From assembly GCA_033675265.1 (NCBI GenBank), contig JAUJYZ010000098.1, positions 141,501 to 205,500 on the forward strand: DNA of 64,000 nucleotides, read 5' to 3'. A program made the position numbers and the translations under genes. Source of the stretch: Actinostola sp. cb2023. Lineage: Eukaryota; Cnidaria; Anthozoa; Actiniaria; Actinostolidae. This document shows positions 35,471 to 45,848 of this stretch, piece by piece (position 1 is the first letter of the stretch; every line of letters starts with the position of its first letter). A model generated the notes under the pieces. That model did not search any database. It was not told the DNA's origin and saw only the letters and a list, made by a program, of their open reading frames with translations.

Positions 35471-37159
35471 TAAAAAACAGCTGAACAGGTGAATTAAATA
35501 ATTAAATCTTTCTCCGATGAAGGGCCAAGGCTCGAAACGTCACTAGTAAAGTTTTTAACTTTTAACTTAAAAGTACTATTTTTTACGGTGTTACAGTTTT
35601 CCTTTTACCTATCTTATATCAATTTAATAAACCTTTTTCTTCTTCTTGTGGCTATGATCTAGGCAAAAACGACGAAAATTCCTTCACTGATATATAGCTG
35701 AGAAGCGTCATCTGCGAGAAATAGTACTAAAAGCATATAATACTGCACATGGAGCATGGTAACGAAATAACAGCCGAATATGACTAAGATATCAAAATGC
35801 TAAAGACAACAAAACACTGGCCATAAGGCCTATTCAGCTGTTCGTATCTTAGTTTGTCACATATCAATGATAAATTATTTGTAATATAAAATTTATCAAG
35901 TTATTACAATACAGCCCTTTGTGTTTATGCGTCATTTTCAAAGAGTGTCGCTAACGAATTTCTATAGTTGCGGGGTGGGTATTCTATAATCAGCTCCGGC
36001 ATTATTGAATAGGTTCATTGCGGGTTTAACATTGTTTTGACTTGATCTGATCACGGCATATATGTTCCCATCACGCACTCATCGCGGCACATGATGAGAC
36101 AAAAGCGTTTGACAGACATTTTGATAGGGAAAGTTCAGTTTAGGACTGCATGTAGCTACTACTGTGAAGCCAGTAATAACATGAATAGACAATGATCAAG
36201 AAGAGAAATGAAGGAAAGAAATTATGGAGAAAATAAATGTAACGTCAAAAGAAAATGATGTGATGTCGGTGTAACAAAAATAAAGACAAACGTTTGACTG
36301 ATAAAGCGTGACTTTCAAGTGTTCACTAGTTTACACAAGGGAGCGCGATTAAAATTATGATATCGTTTACACGATAATGATGATATCAACGGAAACTGGC
36401 GACTACGAAAAATGCCATTCAAATTTTAATCAACAAGAATATTTGGCAATCTTAACAATAATTTATCTGAGAGAACAGATATAAGACATATAATAGAAGT
36501 GTAACTATAAATAGGCAAACTATCCTTGTGTGGAGAGTTCTAAAACTTTACACTACGTGCAGGCCGTAAAACGGAAATTTAAATGGCGTGCTGAGATACA
36601 GAAGATAAGAAAAAGATAATAGTAAAATGATAGAATAACAAAAGAACATGCAATGGTGTACTACCATCTGAACCCAAACTGCGTTGCCATTCGCCATCTA
36701 ACCTACATTCCTGCTTTGTGCAAGGTGCCAGAAGACCTCAAACCATTTTTAACAACTAAGTACACAAAAGATTCAATGTTGTGACGTGACGCTTGTGGCG
36801 TGACGCTATTTTATAGACTAGTTTATTTAAGTATTTGGTTTCCTTTATATGGTTTCCTTTATAAACGTTAGAGATATGCTTTGGCAGACCTCGTACAATT
36901 TGATCACAGTTGACGAGTTAATTGCTTCTTTTTTTAGAGGAGATGGATAACACCTTATATTAGTCTCCTTCGCAGCCGCCTGGGTGGTGGCTAAAAGGAC
37001 CTCATTAATATAAAACAATAGAACGATGCAGTAACACAATAGATTCGTTCTATTGTTTGGTCGGCCAAGGGCGGTTTGGGTTATGGAAACAAGCCTTTAC
37101 CAGCCGCCTGAGGTCAAGTCACGCTACGCGGGCCCGCACACGCCCCAGCGTGACTCAAG

Positions 37160-37240
37160 GAGCAAGGATGGCACAGTTGGTTAGTGCTCGGCTTTCTGTG
37201 TGGAGGTCCCGAGTTCGATTCCCAGTGACCTCGCATCCTT
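37160..37240 (+). mobile_element. tRNA-derived SINE head
   Basis: A RNA polymerase III A-box match (TGGCACAGTTGG, 37169-37180) and B-box match (GAGTTCGATTCCC, 37211-37223) are about 30 bp apart, as in tRNA genes. A D-stem pair GCAC/GTGC is present. The acceptor and T stems do not pair fully, so a working tRNA is unlikely; this is the 5' head of a tRNA-derived SINE. Its 3' limit is not clear (perhaps about 37310). Confidence 0.6.
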
Positions 37241-37316
37241 GTTTCGACTTCTTTCCATTCCATGTAGCTCTTTGTAGCTTTAAATACCCTTAATACGGAG
37301 CATTGATGGAAGGATG

Positions 37317-37480
37317 GCAGGGCCGTACACAGGGGCAGGGGAGGCAGTTGCACCCCCCCCCCTTCCCCCCTAGCAGGGCGAAAAAGATACCAAAAAGTAC
37401 TGAGAACTGTACTATTTTTATTTATTTTTTGCTGTTAAATATGTACTGACCCCCCCTTGAATTTTGGGTAATGTACGTAC
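37317..37480 (-). mobile_element. Degenerate relative of the CAGGGCCGTAC MITE
   Basis: It starts CAGGGCCGTACACAGGGGCA, continues with a poly-C block and GGCGAAAAAGATACCAAAAA, and ends near CCCTTGAATTTTGGGTAATG-TACGTAC. This is the inverse order of the copy at 1448-1615. The right terminus is eroded. Confidence 0.6.
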
Positions 37481-37765
37481 ACCTAGAAATCCGATGATAT
37501 TTCATCCCTTGATTTGTACTACTATTCGTGTAGAAACGTACGTAACACGAGAGACATATATTTGAAATCAAAAAGCTCTTCCTTTTAAGAAATGAGCCCA
37601 GAATTCTTTCGAAAGCACTCACGTTTTTGGCATTTTAATTGTTCAGTTGATGTAACATGCATAGGATAATAATTATATTATAATTATACTTGCACTGTAT
37701 CATATATGTCATACTATGTCATAACATACATACTCTCTTACCGTTTAGAGAGTAGATTAGATCAA

Positions 37766-37965
37766 GTCCATGTTTTACAGTTTTTGAGTCCAGTCCATGT
37801 TTTACAGTTTTTGAGTCCAGTCCATGTTTTACAGTTTTTGAGTCCAGTCCATGTTTTACAGTTTTTGAGTCCAGTCCATGTTTTACAGTTTTTGAGTCCA
37901 GTCCATGTTTTACAGTTTTTGAGTCCAGTCCATGTTTTACAGTTTTTGAGTCCAGTCCAGTCCAA
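37766..37965 (-). repeat. 27-bp tandem array, 7 units (right arm of element C)
   Basis: Same unit as at 35165-35470 but inverted (TGTTTTACAGTTTTTGAGTC-CAGTCCA). Confidence 0.95.
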
Positions 37966-38007
37966 GTCCAGTCCAGTCCAAGTCCAGTCCTGTATGCCTG
38001 ATTAGAC

Positions 38008-39968
38008 ATGTATTCGTAGTGTTTACAACGCAGGCAGTCAGAATCAGGGTACCCAGCGCTAATAGAGCTAAAATTTTATATTACGACGTTCGCTAAGAAA
38101 TATTAATCTAACGATATTTTTACGCCGATTTTCGTAATCAGCGACTTTTTTAACAATGGAATAAGTTTTTTAATGTCTTTAATTCCCACTGGAGAGTCCC
38201 ATAAGTCCTGTCTTATTGACGGTATTTTTTTAGATCTTTCAAAACGAAATGTACTTCTGCATGCGTGTTTAATAGCTTCACAGTGAGTTCCATGTCATAC
38301 GTCTAGCTTCTCGCGTCAGTCATCGGGCTAAACCGCCTAATTCGTCATGAGTTCCAACGCCACTCAGACCGCGCAGCGTTTAGATTCGTTTTAAGCTGTA
38401 ATTTCGAGCGTCTTCTTAGTGGAACGCTTTCCTTGATTTTGCACAAGTGTCTTTGAGCTAGAAGTGTGCGCTATCTATTAAAAGTGTGCGCTATACCACA
38501 CCACAGCGATTCATTGTACTCTTGCTAACGATGGGTTCCTTGTTCTTACAGCTTTCGTTGCGTTCATTTTACTTTGCAGTTTAATTGCAGTTGCAGCATA
38601 ATCGTCATTGCCTCTGTGTACCCAGCAACCACTACGCGCCGCTCTAGCCACCGCGCGCACAGCGCATGAGTGTATTTCATTGCTCGCATTGCCTAGAAAC
38701 GTATCCTCGTCCAAACCACGTCTTTGTCAATCCAATGTTCCTTCGTCAACATGTCTGTGTAAAGGTTCATTTGTTTCGGACAACGGAACGCGTATTTGTT
38801 CAAAAAGACATTTACCTTTCAAGCTCCGCATCTGCTGCCATGTAAACATGATTACAAAGCCCTATTTAAACAGTAAGATCAAAACTAAGCTTGCTTTGTT
38901 CAGATGTCACTTTAGTAACTTTGAATTGCCTTTTGAATGGGATGCGCGTGGCATCGGTTGCACTTAATACTCAAAAACCATGTCTCCAAGGTTCTTATCC
39001 CCGTCACATATTAGACTCGATTGCCATCGATATCTCATTTTCTAGATGACAGAATCCATTTTTATTATCATTGAATAACTATGACGAAATTTTCAATTGT
39101 AAAAAAAAAATTTTTGCAAGCTTCGAGCATCCAAATTGATAAATCTTCTCTAATATCGGCTTCTTTGGCAGGCGTTTTAGTGCCAAACTCAGTTATCAAT
39201 AATTAAAAGTCGAGTAGCAGTGTTTGTCAAAATAGCACTATAAAACACTTGGTTTTTGTGTGTGTCAATGCGTTGAGTTATCAGTGGCCATTACAGTAAA
39301 TGATATTTTTTGAAGGAAAAGCCGTTGACATATGTTTCCTTATCTTCAAGATCAATTTCTTTCCTTGATGATACTTTTCACCTTCACTCTCGCGCGAAAA
39401 GGCAATGTCTTTAACCCTGCTCTCCGGATGTACACGAATAAAGCTATGGCAATAAAACCTACAGTAAAAATTCAGAAATTCATGAGCAATAGAAAATGAA
39501 AATGAATTCATTTTTAGATATACTTATAGATATTTTTGGTTAGTCAGTATTCTAAAGTTCGCCTTTGGCATATGGGTTACCGTAACGTTCTAGACGTATT
39601 GCTATTAGCAGAATTCAATCTACCCGGCTCACTCACTCGATTCCATTAGATCATTGGCCCAGAAATTATTCGTAAAGGAAACACTTGGGCGCTAATAAGA
39701 CCGAAGACTGACATATATAGGCCTCGACGAAGATGATTAGATCAATTTTCAAGTACAATACCCACATGTAAAAAAAACTGGTGTTTTTGACTTGACTATG
39801 GCCAACTCACACCTGCGGATCATTGACTCTCGTCTCCTAAAACTATCCTTTAAAGGTAATGTGCGTCACTGGTTTATTAAGTTATGCACATTTTCCATGA
39901 CTCGCCAAACGTGCTTCAGTCGGAGAAACTCGAGAAGATATTGTAATTTCGAAAAACTACCGTTTGTA
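38008..39968. other. Gene-free stretch
   Basis: The open frames at 38608-38967 (plus) and 39281-39511 (minus) have no recognisable domain or exon context. No element ends were identified. Confidence 0.4.
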
Positions 39969-40251
39969 TTACAGCGAAAATCCTTGTATCGCGACCTTTC
40001 GTTTTGAAAACTTCAGTTGGATTTTGGGTTTTTCTGTTCCGACAATCACTATATATGTCCATTTCTTGAGTACAAAGTTAACTCAGCATAAACATCATTA
40101 TTTAAAGTACTAAATAGTGACATTTCTATTGTTTTCTATTGTATTTAGTACTAATTAGTGCAAAAATATATATTGGCGGAACAGAAAAATCCAAAATCCA
40201 GCTGAAATTTATACAAAACGAAAGGTCGCGATACAAGGATTTTCGCAGTAA
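39969..40251. mobile_element. ~280-bp MITE, TTACAGCGAAAATCC ends
   Basis: TTACAGCGAAAATCCTTGTA, then TCGCGACCTTTCGTTTT, is mirrored by AAAACGAAAGGTCGCGATAC ... GGATTTTCGCAGTAA. The internal GATTTTGGGTTTTTCTGTTC pairs with GAACAGAAAAATCCAAAATC. Non-coding. Confidence 0.8.
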
Positions 40252-40664
40252 GAGGAGGGATTTTATTAGTTTTGTTAGCATATTAGCAAGCGGTGTTTGG
40301 CCATTTTAAGTTTAGATGACACTGACAGATTGTAATATCCTTATTACATCTTAACTTCCTTTACTCTTGTACCATAAGAATAAATATATGCGTTTGTATC
40401 ATTTACTACTTGACGTAATTGAAAAATAGCACTGACAGGTTCTGAGAACTACATTCATTAAAGGGCTACTGACGCGATTTTTGGACATTTTCCGTTAAAA
40501 TCGGAAAGCAATTAGTTTTCATACTGCTCAGTCGACAAAAGCAATGTTTTTGAAAAAAAAAGTAATATTTAGATAGATTTGGCGCGTTTATCCTTACCAC
40601 AGGAAGCCCGGTCATACGTTTTTAATAATTAATGATGTGACGTCACAGCCAGAACACGATCAAT

Positions 40665-41487
40665 ATGGCGAGCGACATGGCGAGCAGTAATGGTAGTAGT
40701 GATAGTGACACATCATCGAGCTCTAACGAAGGGTGTTTCGAAGTCGACACAAACATATATAAAACCATACAGTTTTGAACCCCATTATGATGCAAGCGAA
40801 ATTGAAATTGAGCAAATGTCTACAGATGAAGTCGAAGATGATGCGATTGATGGAGTTCATCGTAGAGATCACCGAGACTGGTACAAACTTTAACTTTACG
40901 TAACATGTACTGTATTGATTTTATAACCTCCAGAATGAATGATTTTTAGATATGAAATATTTTCGTTTTGAAATCTATGTGTACATGTGTCTGTTTTCGA
41001 GTGCATTACATTTATAAAATCTGTCTAGCTTTGTACGCGTTTTCTTGTCGTTTCTCTTTATCTACAAAGGTGTTCTTGTGAAAACTGTCAGCGAATGGGA
41101 ACCGATAGGGAGTGTGTTTGCTGTCGTGAATGCGAAGGAACCTTTAGCAAACTGCATGACAACATCGACTATTACAGACAAGATAACATGTTTGACTGTA
41201 TTACAAATCATCCTGGATTCCAAGCCATATGTTTGAACCCTTTTGTTTTGCAAGTTGCATGGTTGTCCTACAAACAGCACTATGCTAATGCCTATGAAGG
41301 CCCTGATCACAAGAAGTACAGGCACATTGCCTATAGGCAGTACATCAGATGGGTCCATGGGTTTGTTGGAAAAAATATTCGTAGTGTTATTCCATCATGT
41401 GCTGTGTGCTGCATCCAGGCCCATTTCCCACCCCCAGGGTTAGAAGAAGACTTTGAATTTACAGGTTTCATGCTACCAGATTTATAA
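40665..41487 (+). CDS. P2X7-type zinc-binding ballast-domain protein of the Kolobok element
   Basis: Two exons, 40665-40880 and 41070-41487, are joined at a GT-AG intron (donor GACTG|GTACAA, acceptor TCTACAAAG|G). The join recreates a WCSCENC motif, which supports it. The protein starts MASDMASSNGSSDSD, is acidic and Ser-rich, then has PYSFEP, WCxCxxC, ECVCC, CIT..HPGF, AYRQYIRW, IPSCAV and a GF near the C-terminus. These follow in order the Cys/His framework of the cytoplasmic ballast region of vertebrate P2X7, a zinc- and guanine-nucleotide-binding module (established). No channel part is present. The N-terminal frame meets the rest through one extra A in the run 40761-40764, a frameshift that may be genuine or an assembly error. 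It lies convergent to the transposase inside the same terminal repeats, so a transposon accessory role is inferred; the function is unknown. Confidence 0.85.
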
Positions 41488-42013
41488 GAACTTCTAGATT
41501 GCAAGTTTATTTTGTCTATATTTAGTTGTAACTACGATTATAATGTACATGTATGGTGTCATAATAGACCTCTTTAGCTTCGTATGTAAATTGCCCATTT
41601 CAAATCATGTGATGTAAGAGATCTATTGTTAGCTTTTTGGCATCAGCCTGTTTTGAAACAGTTACCGCAAGGATTTTCTCTCATTTTGTTTTCAATAAGC
41701 TTAAATAGATATGAGTAGATTAAGAGTTCATTGCCTGATTCTTAGATTAGTTGCGAATTGTTACAATTATGCTTCATATATATTTATTTAACCATAGTAG
41801 ATAATGAATATAGAGTAGTACAATTTCTGGAAACAAATTTTAATATCATATGATATCATAATATTATGATATCATAACTTGTAGAGTGATTTTACTTAAC
41901 CTGTGAAATACAGTAAAAAGCTTCATATAACAACCTAGATTTTTCCAGGTTAGCCTAAAATGGTTTTCATATATTTGGTGTCTACTGATAATTATTTATC
42001 TATAAGAGTAAAA

Positions 42014-44350
42014 TTACACCCTTGCAAATCTTGTTGTATGTTCTGCAACAGCTTGGTCTTTGTCTGGCCGAGTAAAGGCTGAGCATAATGGTGGTGGATT
42101 GGCAACTCTGTGCATCACACGCTGACCATTTTCAACTGCATGGGTTAAACTTATGAGTAGGTCATCTACATAACCATATGAACAGTCTTCCAGAATCTTC
42201 CTTACAATATGACCACCTTTCTTGTACTTGGGGTAAATAATGTTGTACTGCTCTTCATTTTGTAAATTTTTCTTTTGGGGTCTTGAACTGTTTTCATTGT
42301 AATGTAAGGCTGCAAGATACAATCTGCTCCTCATACCATCATATGAGAAATGAAACATCTTTGGGGCAAACTGGTTTACTAAACTGTGATAACCCTCCAC
42401 TACAGATGTTTGACCATGTTTTGAACATTTTGCAATATCTTTGATTAAATTCTTGTCTAAGATGATTTTTTCTAGTGCCTCGAATACCTCTGTGTCTGGT
42501 TGTAGCCACTTGATTGACCTTATTTCTGTGACAGGTAGGTCATCATGAGCACAATTTGGGAACAGATCACTATGCCCATCATGCTTGTTCTGTACATGGT
42601 TAATGATAGACCTCCACTTAGCCTCAATCAAGTCCTTGTTGTTGTGCTCTGAGGACGTCACTGACCAATAAAAGTGATTAACGATAGATTTAATCCACTG
42701 GCCTATTACTTCATAGTTTTTCTTTTTGGCTAGAGCCTGCAATTTCTTTTTGATGCTTTTGGCAACATGCCAGCAATCATAAAAGTGATCCACAACTTCC
42801 CAGTCTTCTCTTATCCATTTGTTAATTTGTTTGTGTCTGTCAGTAACTACATCACGAACATTCAAATTAAACAGGTTAAAGACATCTACCATTTTTTTTC
42901 AGTCCCATCAACTCCATTGCATTAGATGATGTGGTTTCATTGCTCTGTACGAGCTCAACAGTCAGTACTTTATTGTTTGTTAATTCTATGGCTGTATATG
43001 ACCCATACTTAGCACAGTGCCCCATACTATCACACCTGCCGTCTCCTCCAACAATCAGTTGCTCATCTTTTAGTTCCACTAAGTAACTGTCTCGCTTTGA
43101 AAGCCATATCTCGGATACGACCTGGTGAAGATATCTTTGTTGGTGTCTAAAGAACGTTCTTGGGGAAATGCAAGCTATGCTTAGTGAGGTCAACAAACGT
43201 ATTACTTTGGAAGGTAATGCACCAGTAAATAGAATAGAGCCACTAAGTAAAACATTGCCATATGGAGTTCCTTTAATTTCTGGTTGGCTCCTCCATTCTC
43301 TCAATGTTTTACAGCAAAGACATTTGATGAAGACAATAAGCATACATCCAGACAACTTTTGATATAGTTGAACATCAGTAGAATAGCAGGTCAGACAAAT
43401 AGATAACAGTAGAAGTAGCTTGTTATGAAAAACGATATATTTGGGTTCCTTGTGCGGCTGACACTTGTCTGTGTACGGTCGCATTTCATCAGCCCGAACT
43501 TCGTCTTCGCTATCCGAAGCATTTTCGTCGAATTCTGGTTGGTACAGTTCGATCTCTTCTTCTGGTGTTTCATTTTCACTCTCCTCGCTTTCAACCTCCA
43601 ACTCCAAGTCTGTCTTTCTTGTTCGTTTCCTACGGCTATAGCTAGGTCTGGCATTACACATTGTACACCAACGTTTCTAGTTTTAATTTTATTTTTTGGG
43701 ATAGGTGGATTCCACTTTCGAGTTTGTGTACCTTGTTCCTTTGCTTTTGTGGAACTGATCGCTTCCTTGTGTTCACAATTTTCGGCTGTGCTCGTGGACG
43801 TCGCCGCTTCTGACAGCTGTTCAAGAAGTCTTCTGGTCTCGCGTTTTTTAAATGCAGACCTGCAGGTTGGGGTTTCTGCTGGCGATGGAGTACCCAATAA
43901 CAACTGGCTACTATGAATAGTAGGAACTGCAGTTATTCTATTAAGAAGCAAACTGAAAGAGAAAAAAGTTGACAAATTGTTTACATGTAAGTTACTGAAA
44001 TACCCGGTGATATAGTCACGAACATAGTCACGAACATGTCACTTTATACAATCAAAATTGACAAAAATGAATGAAAACGAAGCTTATAAAATATTATACA
44101 AAAGTAGTAGACCACAGAGTACAATGAAAACTTACCGTTTCGCTAGACATGCTTTAAATTGACCAAGATTAGTGAAGCATTCGTCTTTGAAGTGCTTTCT
44201 ACAAAGTACAGATCTTGAACTAGGTGACCATTTATCCCTTTTTAATTGTACAAATTTTGTCCATGCCCGGGCAATATTCTTATCTGAAGGCCACACATAC
44301 AGCTCATTATCTTTATGGTCACATTCAGCAGCTACACAACGACTTGGCAT
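42014..44350 (-). CDS. THAP-domain Kolobok transposase, frameshifted copy
   Basis: Exon 1 (44350-44136) encodes a THAP zinc finger: C5-x4-C10, C50-x2-H53. It splices (AAACG|GTAAG to TTTCAG at 43953) into exon 2 from 43952, which restores the AVPTI motif that normally closes a THAP domain, so the join is convincing. A Ser/Glu-rich linker follows, then the catalytic region with GGDGRCDSMGHCAKYGSYT, TDRHKQINKW and SVVEGYHSLVNQFAPK, the likely DDE-type acidic residues, and a WHVAK motif. Two frame breaks occur: a repeated GT near 43656-43660, and an eight-T run at 42892-42899 (one base too many). Either the copy is inactivated or the assembly has indels in simple runs. THAP proteins bind DNA; the product would act in the nucleus on the element's terminal repeats. 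Confidence 0.88.
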
Positions 44351-44452
44351 ATTTATTTAGTTGTAAAAATTCGAAGAAACAATGAAGTATTATAAAGTAA
44401 TCGGTGTGTGACTTGTGTTTACGCAACTCTGGGTTACGGGGAGTTCTGGCTG

Positions 44453-44460
44453 TGACGTCA
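44453..44460 (-). promoter_or_regulatory. CRE palindrome upstream of the transposase start
   Basis: TGACGTCA lies about 100 bp upstream of the transposase ATG and is mirrored by the one at 40638-40645, 20 bp upstream of the ballast-protein ATG. Both stand about 175 bp from their respective element ends within GTGACGTCACAGCCAGAAC, so both gene promoters seem to be built from the same subterminal inverted repeat. CREB/ATF binding is inference. Confidence 0.5.
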
Positions 44461-44657
44461 CTGCCTCGTTTTCGCGTGCCGCGGGAAATTCTAAAAACTG
44501 CTTTCTTCTCGGCTTCATAAATGATTGTTTTTAAGGATAATTAATGATTTTTTTTTTTAATCGTAATTAAAAAACCTAATACTTTTTATCAACTTTGTCA
44601 AAAATGTGCCAAAAAATCGCGTCAGTAGCCCTTTAAAAACGTGACAGAGAGGTTTTT

Positions 44658-45848
44658 CTAGCGAGTTGTAACAATGACAATTCTGGGGAATTCCTTCCCC
44701 GTCTCTTGAATCTCCTCGCCTCGCAGCTCAACAGTTTCAGAGCCGTTTCCATCGAGATTTAACTCTATTAAATGTGGTAGGTTTTCAGTTCGCGTTTCGG
44801 CTCCGTTTTCTTGAGGTTTTTCGTGTCTTGTTTGACCGTTCGAACAGACCCTAGAGTTGCGGAAATTTGCTGTTGGAGTGACTCTCGCTCCACACGAAGC
44901 TCTCATGTTTTGCATCACGGCTTTGCAGCCTTTGCGAAAGCTCTCGTTTGTTGCTGTGTAGAGAATGGGGTTGAGGGCAGCGTTACTGAATCCAAGAAAA
45001 AATATCACAAAACCGTGGAAAATCCCCGTATTTTGGCACACGTTCATTATCTTTAGCCTAAACACGACGCATGTGACATAGATCCATAGATACGGCAGCC
45101 AGCATAGGTAATGAATCGTGATCACCCCAAGACCCTGTCGGATCACTCGACGGTTCTTCCGGCTGCGTGCTATTTGACTAGTTTCTGTAAGAACGCGTCC
45201 CGGAATGGAATTTCCACGCGTGACTTTCAGAACAATGGCAATGTAGAGGAGCAATGTGACGAGAAATAGGACCGTGTAGAGGCAAGCTTCGATCTCCCGC
45301 CACGGTCGTATTTGATCAAATCTGCTATCACAGTACATGTTGTTGGCGTGTTTGAATACGTTGATGCTGTAGAGTTTTGGGGCATAGAAGCAACACGCCG
45401 TGACCCAGACTACGGCGCTAATAACGTGAGCTTTCTTGACCGTAAGGATCTTCTTTAGAGGGTAAAACACGGACAGAAATCGCTCCACGGCGATGACGCC
45501 AATGCTCAGAGCAGACACGGCAAAACCGACCTCGATGACATACGCGTGCGACTTGCAAACAACCACACCGAACCAACCAGAGATCAGCCATCGACGATTG
45601 TATAATACGAGTGTTATCATGTACGGCACCCCGACAACCGTGGTGATCAGGTCAGCCGTTGCCATGTGGCAGATAGTCGCGCTCATGACAAGCTTTTTCA
45701 GCCCGTTTTTGTCTTTTTTGTAAGTGACGATCACGAGAAGGTTTCCCACTAGCGACACCACCATGACTACAGAATAAGCACCGACTTGCAATCCCTGGGA
45801 GATGAGTTCATTTTGGCTGCTTCCTTGGCTGCTATTCCCTCCACTCAT
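44658..45848 (-). CDS. Class A (rhodopsin-like) GPCR 2, intronless
   Basis: Single exon, 396 residues, seven hydrophobic segments; a plasma-membrane G-protein-coupled receptor. Motifs: N5 glycosylation site; GN 35-36 (helix 1); Asp66 in ATADL (helix 2); Cys98 and Cys173 for the disulphide; ERF at 122-124 in place of DRY; CWLPY at 249-253; NPILY at 293-297; and a long polar Glu/Arg-rich tail. The motif spacing and local matches (IEV.FAVSA, VHY.CW.PYL-like helix 6, SFR.G after helix 7) make it a paralogue of GPCR 1, which lies 20 kb away pointing towards it. The ligand is unknown. The Kolobok transposon lies 21 bp past the stop codon (TTAA at 44633-44636), so the original 3' UTR is displaced and polyadenylation probably depends on transposon sequence. 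Confidence 0.93.
   Translation of the reverse strand: MSGGNSSQGSSQNELISQGLQVGAYSVVMVVSLVGNLLVIVTYKKDKNGLKKLVMSATICHMATADLITTVVGVPYMITLVLYNRRWLISGWFGVVVCKSHAYVIEVGFAVSALSIGVIAVERFLSVFYPLKKILTVKKAHVISAVVWVTACCFYAPKLYSINVFKHANNMYCDSRFDQIRPWREIEACLYTVLFLVTLLLYIAIVLKVTRGNSIPGRVLTETSQIARSRKNRRVIRQGLGVITIHYLCWLPYLWIYVTCVVFRLKIMNVCQNTGIFHGFVIFFLGFSNAALNPILYTATNESFRKGCKAVMQNMRASCGARVTPTANFRNSRVCSNGQTRHEKPQENGAETRTENLPHLIELNLDGNGSETVELRGEEIQETGKEFPRIVIVTTR

Larger units (their letters stand above)
35140..37998. mobile_element. Mutator-like foldback element C with 27-bp arrays
   Basis: TGATTAGAC flanks the 2,859-bp element exactly on both sides (35131-35139 and 37999-38007), a 9-bp target duplication. 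The ends are GGCATAC and GTATGCC, followed inward by GGACTGGACTTGGACTGGAC and its complement. The termini lead straight into 27-bp tandem arrays in opposite orientations: eleven units at the left (about 35165-35470), seven at the right (about 37766-37965). The interior is AT-rich without transposase and carries a tRNA-like SINE head and a relative of the CAGGGCCGTAC MITE. Superfamily by target-duplication length; inference. Confidence 0.85.
40462..44632. mobile_element. Kolobok-type DNA transposon, 4.17 kb
   Basis: TTAA flanks both ends (40458-40461 and 44633-44636). The termini are AGGGCTACTGACGCGATTTT and its complement, with a one-base length difference in the T run. Subterminal blocks GTGACGTCACAGCCAGAAC are also mirrored at both ends (40637 and 44460 regions). 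It carries two convergent genes: a P2X7-ballast-domain protein (plus, 40665-41487) and a THAP-domain transposase (minus, 44350-42014). TTAA targets and THAP-bearing transposases are known for Kolobok elements. The minus frames match that family's layout. The copy carries small frameshifts, so it is either recently dead or affected by assembly indels. Confidence 0.92.

Noticed and set aside
37160..37240. Functional tRNA gene
   Set aside because: A and B boxes are present but the acceptor and T stems do not pair fully and the context is a repeat; a SINE head is the better reading.
35117..38009. Repeated-peptide frames in the 27-bp arrays
   Set aside because: 27 bp is nine codons, so any frame without a stop in one unit stays open; the arrays are transposon subterminal repeats.
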